A DNA stretch of 64,000 nt from Polaromonas sp. C04 (GTDB lineage: Bacteria > Pseudomonadota > Gammaproteobacteria > Burkholderiales > Burkholderiaceae_C): contig NZ_MUNS01000020.1 of NCBI RefSeq assembly GCF_002002705.1, positions 1 to 64,000 on the forward strand. The letters run 5' to 3'. A program made the position numbers and the translations under genes. A model generated the notes under the pieces. That model searched no databases and had not been told where the DNA came from. It saw nothing but the letters and a program-made list of their open reading frames with translations. Positions 1 to 8,679 of this stretch are shown here, one piece after another; position 1 is the stretch's first letter; each line of letters begins with the position of its first letter.

Positions 1-1
1 C

Positions 2-484
2 GCACGGCCTCTGTCGATTGCGAAGGCGGCACCGGCTGGCGTGTCCCGTTTGCCATGCTGCGTCATGTCATGGACATCTGACTCAACAAGGTCAGGTCGT
101 CAACGACGGTGTTCGTCGAACTATTACCATCTACGTCAGGTGACTTACAGTTCCAAGCGGCCCTCTCTAACACTTTCAGAAGTTGAGGATGGTTCGGCCT
201 TCCTGATGAAGGGTGTCGAGTGGGAGTACGAAGCCGAATGGAGAATGATCGTGCCGCTCGCGGATGCGTCGCATGTCATAGGAACGGGGTCGGAGGCAAT
301 CCATCTCTTCAGTTTTCCGGCCCAGGCGGTAACGTCAGTAATTCTCGGCTGCCGAATGCTGGAAGCCAAGAGAGCTGAAATTCATGCGCTACTCGCCGCG
401 TTACCGCAGTACGCTCACACTCGCTGTATTCATGCGGCCATTGACAATGAAAGCTACCGCCTCCGTGTCGGGCCCGCTCACTGA
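2..484 (+). CDS. DUF2971-family protein, C-terminal part (5' end cut by window edge)
   Basis: The reading frame is open from the window edge to a stop at 482-484. Its last 110 residues match the DUF2971 pattern: a V-T-Y-S-x-K-R-P segment, then W-E-Y-E-x-E-W-R, an I-L-G-C-R-M segment and a final Y-R-L-R-V. DUF2971 proteins are of unknown function and often sit in accessory or defence-like regions. The 40 or so residues before this match are rich in Ser, Arg and Cys and do not resemble the family, so the gene may be frameshifted near its visible start or decayed. It is clearly richer in A and T than the genes after 680, which suggests transfer. No partner gene is visible. Confidence 0.5.
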   Translation, partial: ARPLSIAKAAPAGVSRLPCCVMSWTSDSTRSGRQRRCSSNYYHLRQVTYSSKRPSLTLSEVEDGSAFLMKGVEWEYEAEWRMIVPLADASHVIGTGSEAIHLFSFPAQAVTSVILGCRMLEAKRAEIHALLAALPQYAHTRCIHAAIDNESYRLRVGPAH

Positions 485-569
485 CGACTAACCCTGTATG
501 GACTCCCCCCAACGGTAGGAAACTGACCGTTTTGGTCGACGAGTACCGAAGGCGGTTCAAAGAGTTGAT

Positions 570-625
570 GGCTATTAAATTTGTAGCTAACTACGTATAC
601 CTGGTAACGGTTAGAGCCACAAATG
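570..625 (+). repeat. 56-bp palindrome-bearing repeat, diverged copy (copy 1)
   Basis: It has the family core GCTAT-N8-TAGC at the right spacing, followed by CGTA at element positions 25-28 and GTAA at 35-38; the 3' third is degenerate. It sits in the gene-free, AT-rich stretch 485-678, where nothing else was recognised. Confidence 0.45.
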
Positions 626-678
626 AGTCGCGAATAGTTTTGTAATAGAACTCATGGCGCGCGTCCCTCACAAAGCGC

Positions 679-1047
679 TCAATCCCCAATATCTTCCCCC
701 ATCAAGCCCGCGATATGAAAGCACAACAGCGCGACCGCGGCGGACAGCAGCGCCAGCGTGTACGCCAGGCGCCGCCCATGCCATAGCGATAAAAACCAGC
801 GGTGAAATTCGAGCACCAGGACGGCGGGCTGGCCGCCGAGGCGCTCGACCTCCTGCAGTTCGCGCGTCGATTCCGCGAGCGTGAGGGCGTAAGTGTTTCC
901 GCCCACGATGCTGTAGCCGGCGGCGCTGGTGTCGGCGGGGTTCGCCGCCAGGAAATAAACCAGCGCGGCGGCGATCAGGCCCCCGATCAGGATGATGGCG
1001 CCGGCCAGGTAAAGGCGGCTTGCCGGGGTGAAAGGCTGGAAGGGCAT
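679..1047 (-). CDS. Small membrane protein of unknown function
   Basis: This is a 122-residue protein with two hydrophobic segments (about residues 12-34 and 94-115) flanking a polar stretch of about 60 residues. The N-terminus (PFQPFTPASR) is short and cytoplasmic or periplasmic. It lies 41 bp downstream of proQ on the same strand and is probably transcribed with it. I do not recognise a named family. The topology suggests an inner-membrane protein with the loop on one face, and no catalytic motif is visible. Confidence 0.65.
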   Translation of the reverse strand: MPFQPFTPASRLYLAGAIILIGGLIAAALVYFLAANPADTSAAGYSIVGGNTYALTLAESTRELQEVERLGGQPAVLVLEFHRWFLSLWHGRRLAYTLALLSAAVALLCFHIAGLMGEDIGD

Positions 1048-1088
1048 AGCCGCCTGACCTGTCAGAGTCTGCGGTGCGCGGCGAGACG

Positions 1089-1775
1089 TCAGAGCGGGGC
1101 GGCCGGGGTCTGCTGACGGCGCTGGCGCTCGAGCGCCGCGCTCACGTCGCGCGGGTTCAGGCCGTACATCTCGGCAAACTCCGCGGGGGTCTTGCCGCTG
1201 CTCTCCAGGGCCCGGTACAGGGCCTCCTGTCTGGCGCGCTGCTGGTCGTATTCGGCAAACGCTTCCTCCAGCAGGGCGTTGGCGCGCGCATCGCTCGTCT
1301 GGACCTTGGCCCGGTACTCCTGGGGTGTCAGGCCGGAGGCCTCGAACGCGCGCAGGAGCTGCGCGCGAAACTTCGGCCGCAGGTCTTCGGGGGTTCGACC
1401 CTGCTTGCGGCGGAACAGCTCCAGCACGGACAGGCAGACATGCTCGGGGGCCACGGGCTCCACGGCCACGCCGGCCAGGTCGTGCCGCTGTTTGCCCGCG
1501 GCCACGCTTTGCAGGTAGCGCGTGGAGCGCGTGTGCACGCCCAGGGCGGCCTTGAGCGCGTCGCGCGAGAAATGCTCGGGGTGCGCGGCCAGCAGTTCCT
1601 GAAAGATCCCGAGCTTGAGCGGCAGGAACTCGGCGCCGAACAGATGCGGGTACAGCTCGAACAGTTTTTCCAGCACGGGCCGGGCGGAAGGCAGGCGTCC
1701 CGGTTTTTTGGCCGAAGTCTCGGGGGGCGTGGATGCATCTGGCAGGACAGGTGCGTCGGAGGGGCTGGGGGTCAT
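1089..1775 (-). CDS. proQ: ProQ/FinO-family RNA chaperone
   Basis: The protein has 228 residues. A ProQ/FinO core lies at about residues 33-145: a LEKLFELYPHLF-type first helix, then LKLGIFQEL, a run HTRSTRYLQS of the RNA-binding face, and FRAQLLRAFEASG. Proteins of this family bind structured small RNAs and mRNA 3' ends and influence their stability and pairing. The N-terminus is Pro/Ser-rich, and the C-terminal third is helical and Gln/Arg-rich, as in other betaproteobacterial members. The slyX-like gene lies 49 bp upstream on the same strand. Start chosen at the only good ATG. The cellular targets cannot be read from the sequence. Confidence 0.88.
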   Translation of the reverse strand: MTPSPSDAPVLPDASTPPETSAKKPGRLPSARPVLEKLFELYPHLFGAEFLPLKLGIFQELLAAHPEHFSRDALKAALGVHTRSTRYLQSVAAGKQRHDLAGVAVEPVAPEHVCLSVLELFRRKQGRTPEDLRPKFRAQLLRAFEASGLTPQEYRAKVQTSDARANALLEEAFAEYDQQRARQEALYRALESSGKTPAEFAEMYGLNPRDVSAALERQRRQQTPAAPL

Positions 1776-1824
1776 GGAGTTAAACCTTTGATCAACCCAC
1801 GATTGTCGGCGAAATGGCGATCGC

Positions 1825-2043
1825 TCAGTAATGCGGCGGCAGCTCGTCGCGCAGGTTGCGCGCCGCGCCGCTTGGCGCGTCCGTGGCGGGCTGGCGCAGA
1901 TGGCCGATCTCGCGAATCAGCAGGTCGATTTGCTGTTGCTGACGGACGATGACCTGGTCCAGCTGCTCCAGCAGGTCTTCGGTGAAGGTGGCCTTGATCT
2001 CCAGATCGGTCAGGCGCTGTTCGATGTCGTGCGGGTTTTCCAT
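1825..2043 (-). CDS. slyX: SlyX family protein
   Basis: A 72-residue, largely coiled-coil protein: MENPHDIEQRLTDLEIKATF, then a long helix with Glu/Leu/Gln heptads (LLEQLDQVIVRQQQQIDLL) and the Pro-Pro-His-Tyr C-terminus typical of SlyX. Function is unknown in the family. The start at 2043 is chosen over an upstream in-frame ATG because the family begins at this residue. It faces the DUF1330 gene; the 78 bp between them must hold both promoters. Confidence 0.85.
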   Translation of the reverse strand: MENPHDIEQRLTDLEIKATFTEDLLEQLDQVIVRQQQQIDLLIREIGHLRQPATDAPSGAARNLRDELPPHY

Positions 2044-2121
2044 ATCCCTATTGGACCTGATTTGCTGGCGCGCCAGACGCACGACAATCAGGGAGTCACC
2101 ACCCACCCAGGAGAAGCAGCC

Positions 2122-2406
2122 ATGGTCGCTTATGTAGTCGCCCACGTCGAGGTCGTCGACGGCATCGGATACGAGGAGTACAGCCAGAAGGTGTCCGCCA
2201 CGATCGAGGCGTACGGGGGGCGCTCCATTGCCCGCGGCGGCGTCACGGAAGTGTTGGAGGGCGAGGCGCCCGGGCGCTGGGTATTGCTCGAATTCCCGAG
2301 CATGGCCCGGCTCAAGGCCTGGTGGGACTCACCCGAGTACCTGCCGCTGCGCGCCATCCGTGCGCGCACGGCTAAATCCCTCTTGGTCGCGACCGAAGGG
2401 GTTTGA
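2122..2406 (+). CDS. DUF1330 family protein
   Basis: This 94-residue protein of the dimeric alpha/beta-barrel type begins MVAYVVAHVEVVDG. It shows the DUF1330 hallmarks: a Y-x-x-Y pattern after the first strand, GGR at about residue 32, the strand WVLLEFPS, and an A-x-x-WW-x-S-P-E-Y segment. Biochemical role is not established for the family. The start at 2122 follows GAGAAG and matches the family N-terminus; longer upstream in-frame starts would run into the slyX gene on the other strand. Confidence 0.85.
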   Translation: MVAYVVAHVEVVDGIGYEEYSQKVSATIEAYGGRSIARGGVTEVLEGEAPGRWVLLEFPSMARLKAWWDSPEYLPLRAIRARTAKSLLVATEGV

Positions 2407-2464
2407 GCCGCCCGCGCCGGCGGAGTAAAGTTCCAGTTCACCCCATGATGTTGAAGGAGACACA

Positions 2465-4189
2465 ATGACCGCCGCCGACGCCTTCCTGCGAGCCCGCGAC
2501 TTCCTGCTGGCGCACCGCACCGACTACGCCACCGCCTACCGCGATTTCAAATGGCCCGAGCTCACCGAGTTCAACTGGGCGCTGGACCACTTCGACCGCA
2601 TGGCGGTGGGCAACGACAAGCCTGCGCTGTGGATCGTCGAGGAGTCGGGCGAGCAGCGAAAGCTTTCGTTCGCGCAGATGTCGGCGCGCTCGAACCAGGT
2701 AGCCAACTGGCTGCGCGCGCAGGGCGCCAAGCGCGGCGACCGCGTCCTCCTCATGCTGAACAACGAGGTGCCGCTGTGGGAGAGCATGCTGGCCTGCATC
2801 AAGCTGGGTGTGGTGCTGATTCCCTGCTCCAACCTGCTGACGCCGCAGGACCTGCGCGACCGGATGCTGCGCGGCGACGTCAAGCACGCGATCGTGGGGG
2901 CGGCGAACGTCGACAAGTTCGCCGATGTGCCCGGCAGCTACACCCGCGTGTGCGTCGGCAAGGCCGTTGGCGGCTGGCTGGATTTTGCCGATTCGATGCA
3001 GGCCGCCACCGGCTTTACCCCGGACGGCGTGACCCGCGCGAGCGACCCCTTGCTGCTGTATTTCACCTCCGGAACGACGTCCCAGCCCAAGCTCGTGCTG
3101 CACACGCACCAGAGCTATCCGGTGGGCCATTTGTCGACGATGTACTGGATTGGCCTGCAGCCCGGCGACATCCACCTCAACATCTCCTCGCCCGGCTGGG
3201 CCAAGCACGCGTGGAGCTGTTTCTTCGCGCCCTGGAATGCCGGTGCCTGCGTTTTCATCTACAACTACACGCGCTTCAACGCGCCGGCCCTGCTCGGCGT
3301 GCTGGAAAAATTCCAGGTGACGACGATGTGCGCGCCGCCGACGGTGTGGCGCATGCTGATCCAGGAGGATCTCGCAGCGCATCGCGACCGTCTGCACATC
3401 CGTGAGTTGATCGGCGCCGGCGAGCCGCTGAACCCCGAGGTCATCGAGCAGATCAAGACGGCCTGGGGCATCACGGTACGCGACGGTTATGGCCAGACGG
3501 AAACCACGGCCCAGGTCGGCAACCCGCCGGGCCAGCCGGTGAAGGCGGGGTCGATGGGCCGGCCGCTGCCGGGCTATCGCGTGGCGCTGATCAACGCTGA
3601 TGACCAGCACGCCGACGAGGGCGAGATTGCGCTGCAGCTGGATCCGCGCCCCGTCGGACTGATGAGCGGCTACCTCGACGACAGCGAGAAGAATGCCGAG
3701 GTGACGCGCGGGGGCGTGTACCGCACCGGCGACGTGGCCGCGCGCGATGCCGACGGCTACATCACCTACGTGGGCCGCGCCGACGATGTGTTCAAGGCCG
3801 CGGACTATCGCATCTCGCCGTTCGAGCTGGAATCCGTCGCGATCGAGCACGAAGCCGTGGCCGAGGCCGCGGTGGTGCCCAGCCCCGATCCGCTGCGTCT
3901 GGCGGTGCCCAAGGTCTTCGTGGTCCTGCGTCAGGGCTACAGCCCCTCGGCCGAGCTGGCCGAAAGCATCCTGACCTTTCTGCGGGTGAAGCTGGCGCCG
4001 TACAAGCGCATCCGCCGGCTCGAGTTTGCGGAGCTGCCCAAGACCATCTCCGGCAAGATCCGCCGCGTGGACCTGCGCCATGCAGAAGCCAGGCGCCGGG
4101 CCGCGAACGAGAAGGGCGAGTGGGAGTTCTTCGAAGAGGACTTTGCCGCCTTGCGGTCCCAGGCCGAAACGAAATCACCGCGCGCGTAG
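2465..4189 (+). CDS. AMP-forming acyl-CoA synthetase (medium-chain/aromatic acid type)
   Basis: The 574-residue enzyme activates a carboxylic acid to its acyl-CoA through an acyl-adenylate. Visible motifs are the phosphate-binding loop YFTSGTTSQPK (199-209), the adenylate motif YGQTETT (342-348), YRTGD (419-423), the hinge GRADDVFKAADYRI (437-450) and the catalytic lysine K531 in KTISGKIRR. Overall it resembles the medium-chain (ACSM-like) branch, so likely substrates are short/medium-chain, branched or simple aromatic acids; the exact acid cannot be inferred. An AAGGAG ribosome site lies 5 bp before ATG. The next gene is an acrylyl-CoA reductase-like enzyme, hinting at a shared acyl-CoA pathway. 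Confidence 0.88.
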   Translation: MTAADAFLRARDFLLAHRTDYATAYRDFKWPELTEFNWALDHFDRMAVGNDKPALWIVEESGEQRKLSFAQMSARSNQVANWLRAQGAKRGDRVLLMLNNEVPLWESMLACIKLGVVLIPCSNLLTPQDLRDRMLRGDVKHAIVGAANVDKFADVPGSYTRVCVGKAVGGWLDFADSMQAATGFTPDGVTRASDPLLLYFTSGTTSQPKLVLHTHQSYPVGHLSTMYWIGLQPGDIHLNISSPGWAKHAWSCFFAPWNAGACVFIYNYTRFNAPALLGVLEKFQVTTMCAPPTVWRMLIQEDLAAHRDRLHIRELIGAGEPLNPEVIEQIKTAWGITVRDGYGQTETTAQVGNPPGQPVKAGSMGRPLPGYRVALINADDQHADEGEIALQLDPRPVGLMSGYLDDSEKNAEVTRGGVYRTGDVAARDADGYITYVGRADDVFKAADYRISPFELESVAIEHEAVAEAAVVPSPDPLRLAVPKVFVVLRQGYSPSAELAESILTFLRVKLAPYKRIRRLEFAELPKTISGKIRRVDLRHAEARRRAANEKGEWEFFEEDFAALRSQAETKSPRA

Positions 4190-4226
4190 CGACCCCCAAT
4201 CAACCATGTCCGAGAAGGATTCCGCG

Positions 4227-5210
4227 ATGTTCCAGGCCCTGTTGCTCACCCAAAACGACAAGCAGACCGTTGCGACGCTGGCGCCGCTGGACGAAGCCCG
4301 GTTGCCGGCGGGCGACGTGACGGTGCGCGTGGAGTACTCGAGCCTGAATTTCAAGGATGCGCTGGCGATCACCGGGCGCGGCGCGATCGTGAAGAAGTGG
4401 CCGCTGGTGCCGGGCATCGACCTGGCGGGCGTCGTCGAACAAAGCAACGACCCCGCCTGGAAGCCCGGCGACCGCGTCGTCGTCAACGGCTGGGGCATCG
4501 GCGAGACGGATTGGGGCGGCCTGGCGCAGAAGGCGCGGCTCTCCGCGGGGTGGCTGCTGCGGCTGCCCGAGGCTTACTCGACCCGGCAGGCGATGGCCAT
4601 CGGCACCGCGGGCTACACCGCGGCCCTGTGCGTGATGGCCTTGCAGCGCCACGGCCTCAAGGCGGGTGACGGCGAAGTACTTGTTACCGGCGCGGCCGGT
4701 GGGGTTGGTTCGGTGGCCGTGCGGCTGCTCTCGGGCCTCGGCTATTTGGTCACCGCGTCCACGGGACGGCCGCAGGAAGCCGACTACCTGACGTCGCTGG
4801 GTGCGGCGCACATCATCGACCGCGCCGAACTCTCCGCGCAGGGCAAGCCGCTGCAGAAGGAGCGCTGGGCCGGCGTGGTCGACACGGTCGGCAGCCACAC
4901 CCTGGCCAACGCCTGCGCCGCAACCCAATGGAACGGCGCCGTCGCGGCCTGCGGCCTGGCGCAGGGCGCGGATTTCCCGAGCACCGTGATGCCCTTCATC
5001 CTGCGCGGCGTGACGCTGTACGGCATCAACTGTGTCTTCATCAACAACGCCAGGCGTGCCGAGGCCTGGCGGCTGCTGGCGCAGCACGTGGATGGCGACA
5101 CCCTGGAGCGCATGACGGTCGAAATCGGGCTGTCGCAGGTGATTGAAAAATCAACCGACCTGCTGGACGGCAAGGTGCGCGGCCGCCTGGTGGTGGATGT
5201 GAACCGCTGA
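4227..5210 (+). CDS. acuI: YhdH/AcuI-type NADPH-dependent acrylyl-CoA reductase-like oxidoreductase
   Basis: A zinc-independent medium-chain dehydrogenase of 327 residues. It has SSLNFKDALAITGRG near residue 40, PGIDLAGVV, the GDRVVVNGWGIGE segment typical of YhdH/AcuI, and a Rossmann motif VTGAAGGVGSVAV. Characterised relatives reduce acrylyl-CoA to propionyl-CoA with NADPH, or act on quinones and enones. The start at 4227 is preferred because AAGGA lies 7 bp upstream; an in-frame ATG at 4206 would add seven residues. It follows the acyl-CoA synthetase gene by 37 bp, so the two could convert an unsaturated short acid via its CoA ester. That is inference from context. Confidence 0.85.
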   Translation: MFQALLLTQNDKQTVATLAPLDEARLPAGDVTVRVEYSSLNFKDALAITGRGAIVKKWPLVPGIDLAGVVEQSNDPAWKPGDRVVVNGWGIGETDWGGLAQKARLSAGWLLRLPEAYSTRQAMAIGTAGYTAALCVMALQRHGLKAGDGEVLVTGAAGGVGSVAVRLLSGLGYLVTASTGRPQEADYLTSLGAAHIIDRAELSAQGKPLQKERWAGVVDTVGSHTLANACAATQWNGAVAACGLAQGADFPSTVMPFILRGVTLYGINCVFINNARRAEAWRLLAQHVDGDTLERMTVEIGLSQVIEKSTDLLDGKVRGRLVVDVNR

Positions 5211-5211
5211 G

Positions 5212-6150
5212 TCAGGCCCGCGGCGCGCGTCCGCCGCTGCAGCGCTCGATGCCGCTCAGATCCAGCCTGGACTGCACTTCCTCGAAGCCGGCACCGCTAA
5301 GCAACGCACGCACCGACTCGGCCTGGTCGTAGCCGTGTTCCAGCAGCAGCCAGCCGCCCGGGTGCAGGTGCGCACGCGCCTGCGCGATGATGGGGCGAAT
5401 GTCGTCCAGACCGTCGTCGCCGCTGGCCAGCGCCTGCAGCGGCTCGTGCGTCAAATCCATCAGGTGCCGGTCCTGCGCGGCGATGTAGGGCGGGTTCGAC
5501 ACGATGGCGTGGTAGCGGCCTTCGATCGGCGTCAGCCATGAGCCTTGAATGAATTCGATAGCCAACCCCAGCCGCTGCGCGTTGGCCTGGGCGACCTGAA
5601 GCGCGTCGGCGCTGGCGTCCGTGGCGCTGACTTGCAGGCCGGGCCGCGCGTGCTTGAGCGCCAGCGCCACGGCACCGCTGCCGGTGCCCAGGTCGATGAC
5701 GGAGATGCCCCCCCCCCGGAGCGCCTGCGGCGCCTCCCCCTCAAGGGGGCGATACCAGCGGCCCGGCAAAGCCGGTTCCGCGGTATCCCTGGCATCGGGC
5801 AGCGCAGGGTTCGACCGAACGGATGCCTCGTCCAGCACCTCCAGCGCCCACTCCACCAGCGTTTCAGTGTCCGGCCGGGGCACCAGCACGCGCGCGTCAA
5901 TCTGCAGATCCAGTCCGAAAAATTCCTTGTGGCCGGTGAGGTAGGCGAGCGGCTCGCCGCCAGAGCGGCGCTGCACCAGGGCGTCAAACGTGGCTTGCAC
6001 CGCGGGCGGCAGCGCATCGGTGTCGTGCGCGAGCAGCCAGGCGCGGTCGTGCGGGGCGCGGCCCAGCGCGTGCAGCAGCAGCAACTGCGCATCCAGCCGG
6101 TCCAGGCCGCGGGACTGCGCTTCGAGCAGCGCCTGGGCGGTGGAGGTCAT
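5212..6150 (-). CDS. prmC: Peptide chain release factor N5-glutamine methyltransferase, with an in-frame repeat insertion
   Basis: PrmC methylates the glutamine of the GGQ motif of release factors using S-adenosylmethionine. The N-terminal helical domain (1-95) is followed by the methyltransferase domain with the SAM-binding GTGSG (155-159) and the catalytic NPPY (219-222). The protein has 312 residues, about 30 more than usual. The excess is a low-homology block (about 108-149) between WALEVLDE and VIDLGTGSG, encoded largely by a palindromic repeat and a run of ten G on the coding strand. It belongs to the hemA-prfA-prmC order, 82 bp after prfA; the gap holds a 56-bp repeat. Confidence 0.93.
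   Translation of the reverse strand: MTSTAQALLEAQSRGLDRLDAQLLLLHALGRAPHDRAWLLAHDTDALPPAVQATFDALVQRRSGGEPLAYLTGHKEFFGLDLQIDARVLVPRPDTETLVEWALEVLDEASVRSNPALPDARDTAEPALPGRWYRPLEGEAPQALRGGGISVIDLGTGSGAVALALKHARPGLQVSATDASADALQVAQANAQRLGLAIEFIQGSWLTPIEGRYHAIVSNPPYIAAQDRHLMDLTHEPLQALASGDDGLDDIRPIIAQARAHLHPGGWLLLEHGYDQAESVRALLSGAGFEEVQSRLDLSGIERCSGGRAPRA
5708..5787. repeat. Mosaic palindromic repeat with C10 tract, inside prmC
   Basis: Ten consecutive C (5708-5717) are followed by three hairpin-forming segments. The first is an imperfect one at 5718-5737. The second is CCCCC-TCAA-GGGGG at 5736-5749. The third is a 37-nt one at 5751-5787 with arms GATACC and GGTATC and an inner CCGG-CAAA-GCCGG. It resembles intergenic repeats of Comamonadaceae but here is read through in the prmC frame. 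From general knowledge of such genomes I think the element is dispersed, but only one copy is in this window. Confidence 0.7.
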
Positions 6151-6157
6151 GGTCGAT

Positions 6158-6213
6158 TGCTATGAAAAAAATAGCCGACTTCGCATACCACGTAAGGGCT
6201 ACAGGTCGATTTG
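6158..6213 (+). repeat. 56-bp palindrome-bearing repeat, full copy (copy 2)
   Basis: TGCTAT-N8-TAGC core, CGCA at element positions 25-28, GTAAGGGCTACAGG at 35-48 and GATTTG at the end. It lies between the prmC start and the prfA stop. It aligns without gaps to the copies at 18592 and 54053. Confidence 0.85.
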
Positions 6214-6232
6214 ATACAAAGTTAGCGAGTAG

Positions 6233-7330
6233 TCAAGCACTCGCCACTTCCAGCTCGGCCAGCTGCTGCGCCGCCTCGTAGGCCTGCAGCGCCTGCACCA
6301 CGTCGTCCAGCTCGCCCTCCATGATGGCGAGCAGCTTGTACAGCGTGAGGTTGATGCGGTGGTCGGTGAGGCGTCCCTGCGGGAAGTTGTAGGTGCGGAT
6401 GCGGTCGCTGCGGTCGCCGCTGCCGATCAGGCTCTTGCGCTCGGCGGCGTCCTTCGCGGCGCGCTCGGAGCGGTCCTTTTCCTGGATGCGCGCGGTGAGT
6501 ACCTTGAGCGCCTGGGCCTTGTTGCTGTGCTGGCTGCGCCCGTCCTGGCACTCGGCCACGATGCCGGTCGGAATGTGCGTGATGCGCACCGCCGAGTCGG
6601 TCTTGTTGATGTGCTGGCCACCGGCACCGCTGGCGCGGTAGGTGTCGATGCGCAGGTCGGCCGGGTTGATCTTGATGGCCTCCTGCTCATCGGGCTCGGG
6701 CAGCACGGCCACGGTGCAGGCGCTGGTGTGGATGCGCCCCTGCGTCTCGGTGGCCGGCACGCGCTGCACGCGGTGCCCGCCGGATTCGAACTTGAGCGCT
6801 CCATAGGCCTGGTCACCGACCACGCGCAGCACCACTTCCTTGTAGCCCCCGAGTTCGCTGGGCGACTCGCTGATGATCTCGGTCTTCCAGCCGCGGCGCT
6901 CGCAGTAGCGGGCGTACATGCGCAGCAGATCGGCCGCGAACAGGGCCGATTCGTCGCCGCCCGTGCCGGCGCGGATTTCGACGAAGGCGTTGCGCGCGTC
7001 GTCCGGGTCCTTGGGCAGCAGCATGCGCTGCAGCTCGGCGTGCAGTTGCGCCAGTTCGGCCTGCGCCGAGGCAATTTCCTCCTGCGCCATCTCGGCCATG
7101 TCGGCGTCACTCGTGGGGTCGGCCTGCAGGGCCTGGGCCGCGGCCAGATCGTTTTCGCGCGCCACATAGCGCTGGTAGCGGCTCACCAGCTGCGCCACGT
7201 CGGAGTGCTCGCGCGAGAGCACCAGAAACTGGCTCATGTCGCGCATGATGTCTTCGCGCGAGAGCAAAAAGTCCAGCTCCGACAAACGGACAGCGTAACG
7301 CTCCAGCCGCGCGCGCAGGAAGGATTTCAT
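6233..7330 (-). CDS. prfA: Peptide chain release factor 1
   Basis: RF1 recognises UAA and UAG and triggers release of the finished peptide. The 365-residue protein carries the stop-codon-reading tripeptide P-A-T (192-194, in RVPATETQG) and the hydrolysis motif GGQ (237-239, in [13 protein letters not shown]). The P-A-T triplet separates it from RF2. It begins 9 bp after hemA ends and is followed by prmC, whose product methylates its GGQ glutamine, so the order is the classic hemA-prfA-prmC operon. Nothing unusual was seen in length or motifs. Confidence 0.97.
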   Translation of the reverse strand: MKSFLRARLERYAVRLSELDFLLSREDIMRDMSQFLVLSREHSDVAQLVSRYQRYVARENDLAAAQALQADPTSDADMAEMAQEEIASAQAELAQLHAELQRMLLPKDPDDARNAFVEIRAGTGGDESALFAADLLRMYARYCERRGWKTEIISESPSELGGYKEVVLRVVGDQAYGALKFESGGHRVQRVPATETQGRIHTSACTVAVLPEPDEQEAIKINPADLRIDTYRASGAGGQHINKTDSAVRITHIPTGIVAECQDGRSQHSNKAQALKVLTARIQEKDRSERAAKDAAERKSLIGSGDRSDRIRTYNFPQGRLTDHRINLTLYKLLAIMEGELDDVVQALQAYEAAQQLAELEVASA

Positions 7331-7339
7331 GGGGCGCCC

Positions 7340-8599
7340 CTAACGGCTTTTGCGCAGAAAGAAATGCTCGATGGCGACACTGGCGCGTTCGCGGGCCGCG
7401 TGGTCGCCCGCATGCAGCTCGGCCATGGCGCCGTGCAGCATCTTCTGGGTCAGGCCCCTGGACAGGGCCTCCAGCACCGCATCGACATCTTCGCCGCGGG
7501 CCAGCAGCCGGCGCGCGCGCGCGATTTCGGCGCCGCGCCATTCGTCCGCCTGCGCGTTCAGTTGCTGGATCAGCGGCACACTGCCGCGCTGGTCCATCCA
7601 GTGCATGAAGCTTTGCACGCCGGCGTCGATGATGACCTCGGCCTGTGCCACCGCCGCCTGGCGATTCGCCTGGCCGGTCTGCACCACGGCCGCGAGGTCG
7701 TCCACGGTGTACAGGTACACGTCCTGCAGCGCCTTGACCTCGATCTCGATGTCGCGCGGCACGGCCAGGTCGACCATGAACATCGGGCGGTGCCGGCGCG
7801 CCTTCAGGGCCCGCTCGACGGCGCCCAGGCCGATGATGGGCAGGGTGCTGGCGGTGCAGCTGACCACGGCGTCGAACTCGTGCAGGCGCGCGGGCAGGTC
7901 GGCCAGGCGCATCACCTCGCCGCCGAAGCGGCTGGCCAGTTTTTCACCGCGCTCCAGGGTGCGGTTCGCGATGGCGATGGCCTTCGGGTTTCTGGCCGCG
8001 AAATGGGTGGCCGCGAGTTCGATCATCTCGCCGGCGCCGACAAACAGGACCTTGATCTGGCTCAGGTCCTCGAACAACTGGCCCGCCAGCCGCACGGCGG
8101 CGGCGGCCATGCTGATGGAGTGCGCGCCGATTTCGGTCGAGGTGCGCACTTCCTTGGCCACCGCAAACGAGCGCTGGAACAGCTGGTTCAGCGTCGTGCC
8201 CAGGGCACCGGCTTCTTCCGCGGCACGCACCGCGTCCTTGATCTGGCCCAGGATCTGGGCCTCGCCCAGCACCATGGAATCGAGCCCGCTGGCGACGCGA
8301 AAGGCATGGCGCGCCACCGGCCCGTCTTCCAGTGTGTAGGTGTGCGAGCGCAGCAGCTCGGGGGAGACGTTGCCCGTGCGGGCCAGCCAGTCCAGCGCGT
8401 GGCCCGCCGCCAGTCTTTCGCCGGCGCAGTAAATTTCGGTCCGGTTGCAGGTGGACAGGATGGCCACCTCGGGATGGCGGGCCAGCGACGCGCGCAACCC
8501 ATGCAGGGCCGGCTGGATCTGGTCGACGGCGAACGCAAAGCGACCGCGCAGATCGAGCGGCGCGGTCGTGTGATTGATGCCTAAAGCCCAGACTGCCAT
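7340..8599 (-). CDS. hemA: Glutamyl-tRNA reductase
   Basis: HemA reduces glutamyl-tRNA(Glu) to glutamate-1-semialdehyde with NADPH, the first committed step of C5-pathway haem synthesis. The 419-residue protein starts [14 protein letters not shown] and carries the catalytic cysteine C51 in STCNRTEIY. It continues with the [12 protein letters not shown] nucleotide-binding loop in the middle domain and a C-terminal dimerisation helix region. The ATG at 8599 is preferred over a start 69 bp upstream because the family begins MxVxALGxNHxTAP. The small membrane protein gene at 8680 diverges from it, leaving 80 bp for two promoters. Confidence 0.96.
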   Translation of the reverse strand: MAVWALGINHTTAPLDLRGRFAFAVDQIQPALHGLRASLARHPEVAILSTCNRTEIYCAGERLAAGHALDWLARTGNVSPELLRSHTYTLEDGPVARHAFRVASGLDSMVLGEAQILGQIKDAVRAAEEAGALGTTLNQLFQRSFAVAKEVRTSTEIGAHSISMAAAAVRLAGQLFEDLSQIKVLFVGAGEMIELAATHFAARNPKAIAIANRTLERGEKLASRFGGEVMRLADLPARLHEFDAVVSCTASTLPIIGLGAVERALKARRHRPMFMVDLAVPRDIEIEVKALQDVYLYTVDDLAAVVQTGQANRQAAVAQAEVIIDAGVQSFMHWMDQRGSVPLIQQLNAQADEWRGAEIARARRLLARGEDVDAVLEALSRGLTQKMLHGAMAELHAGDHAARERASVAIEHFFLRKSR

Positions 8600-8679
8600 T
8601 TTTGAATTATAAAATTTATGGCTCGAACAGGTATTGAGCCGGATCAACGACCTGCCACTGGCACACAAAACGCAACACC

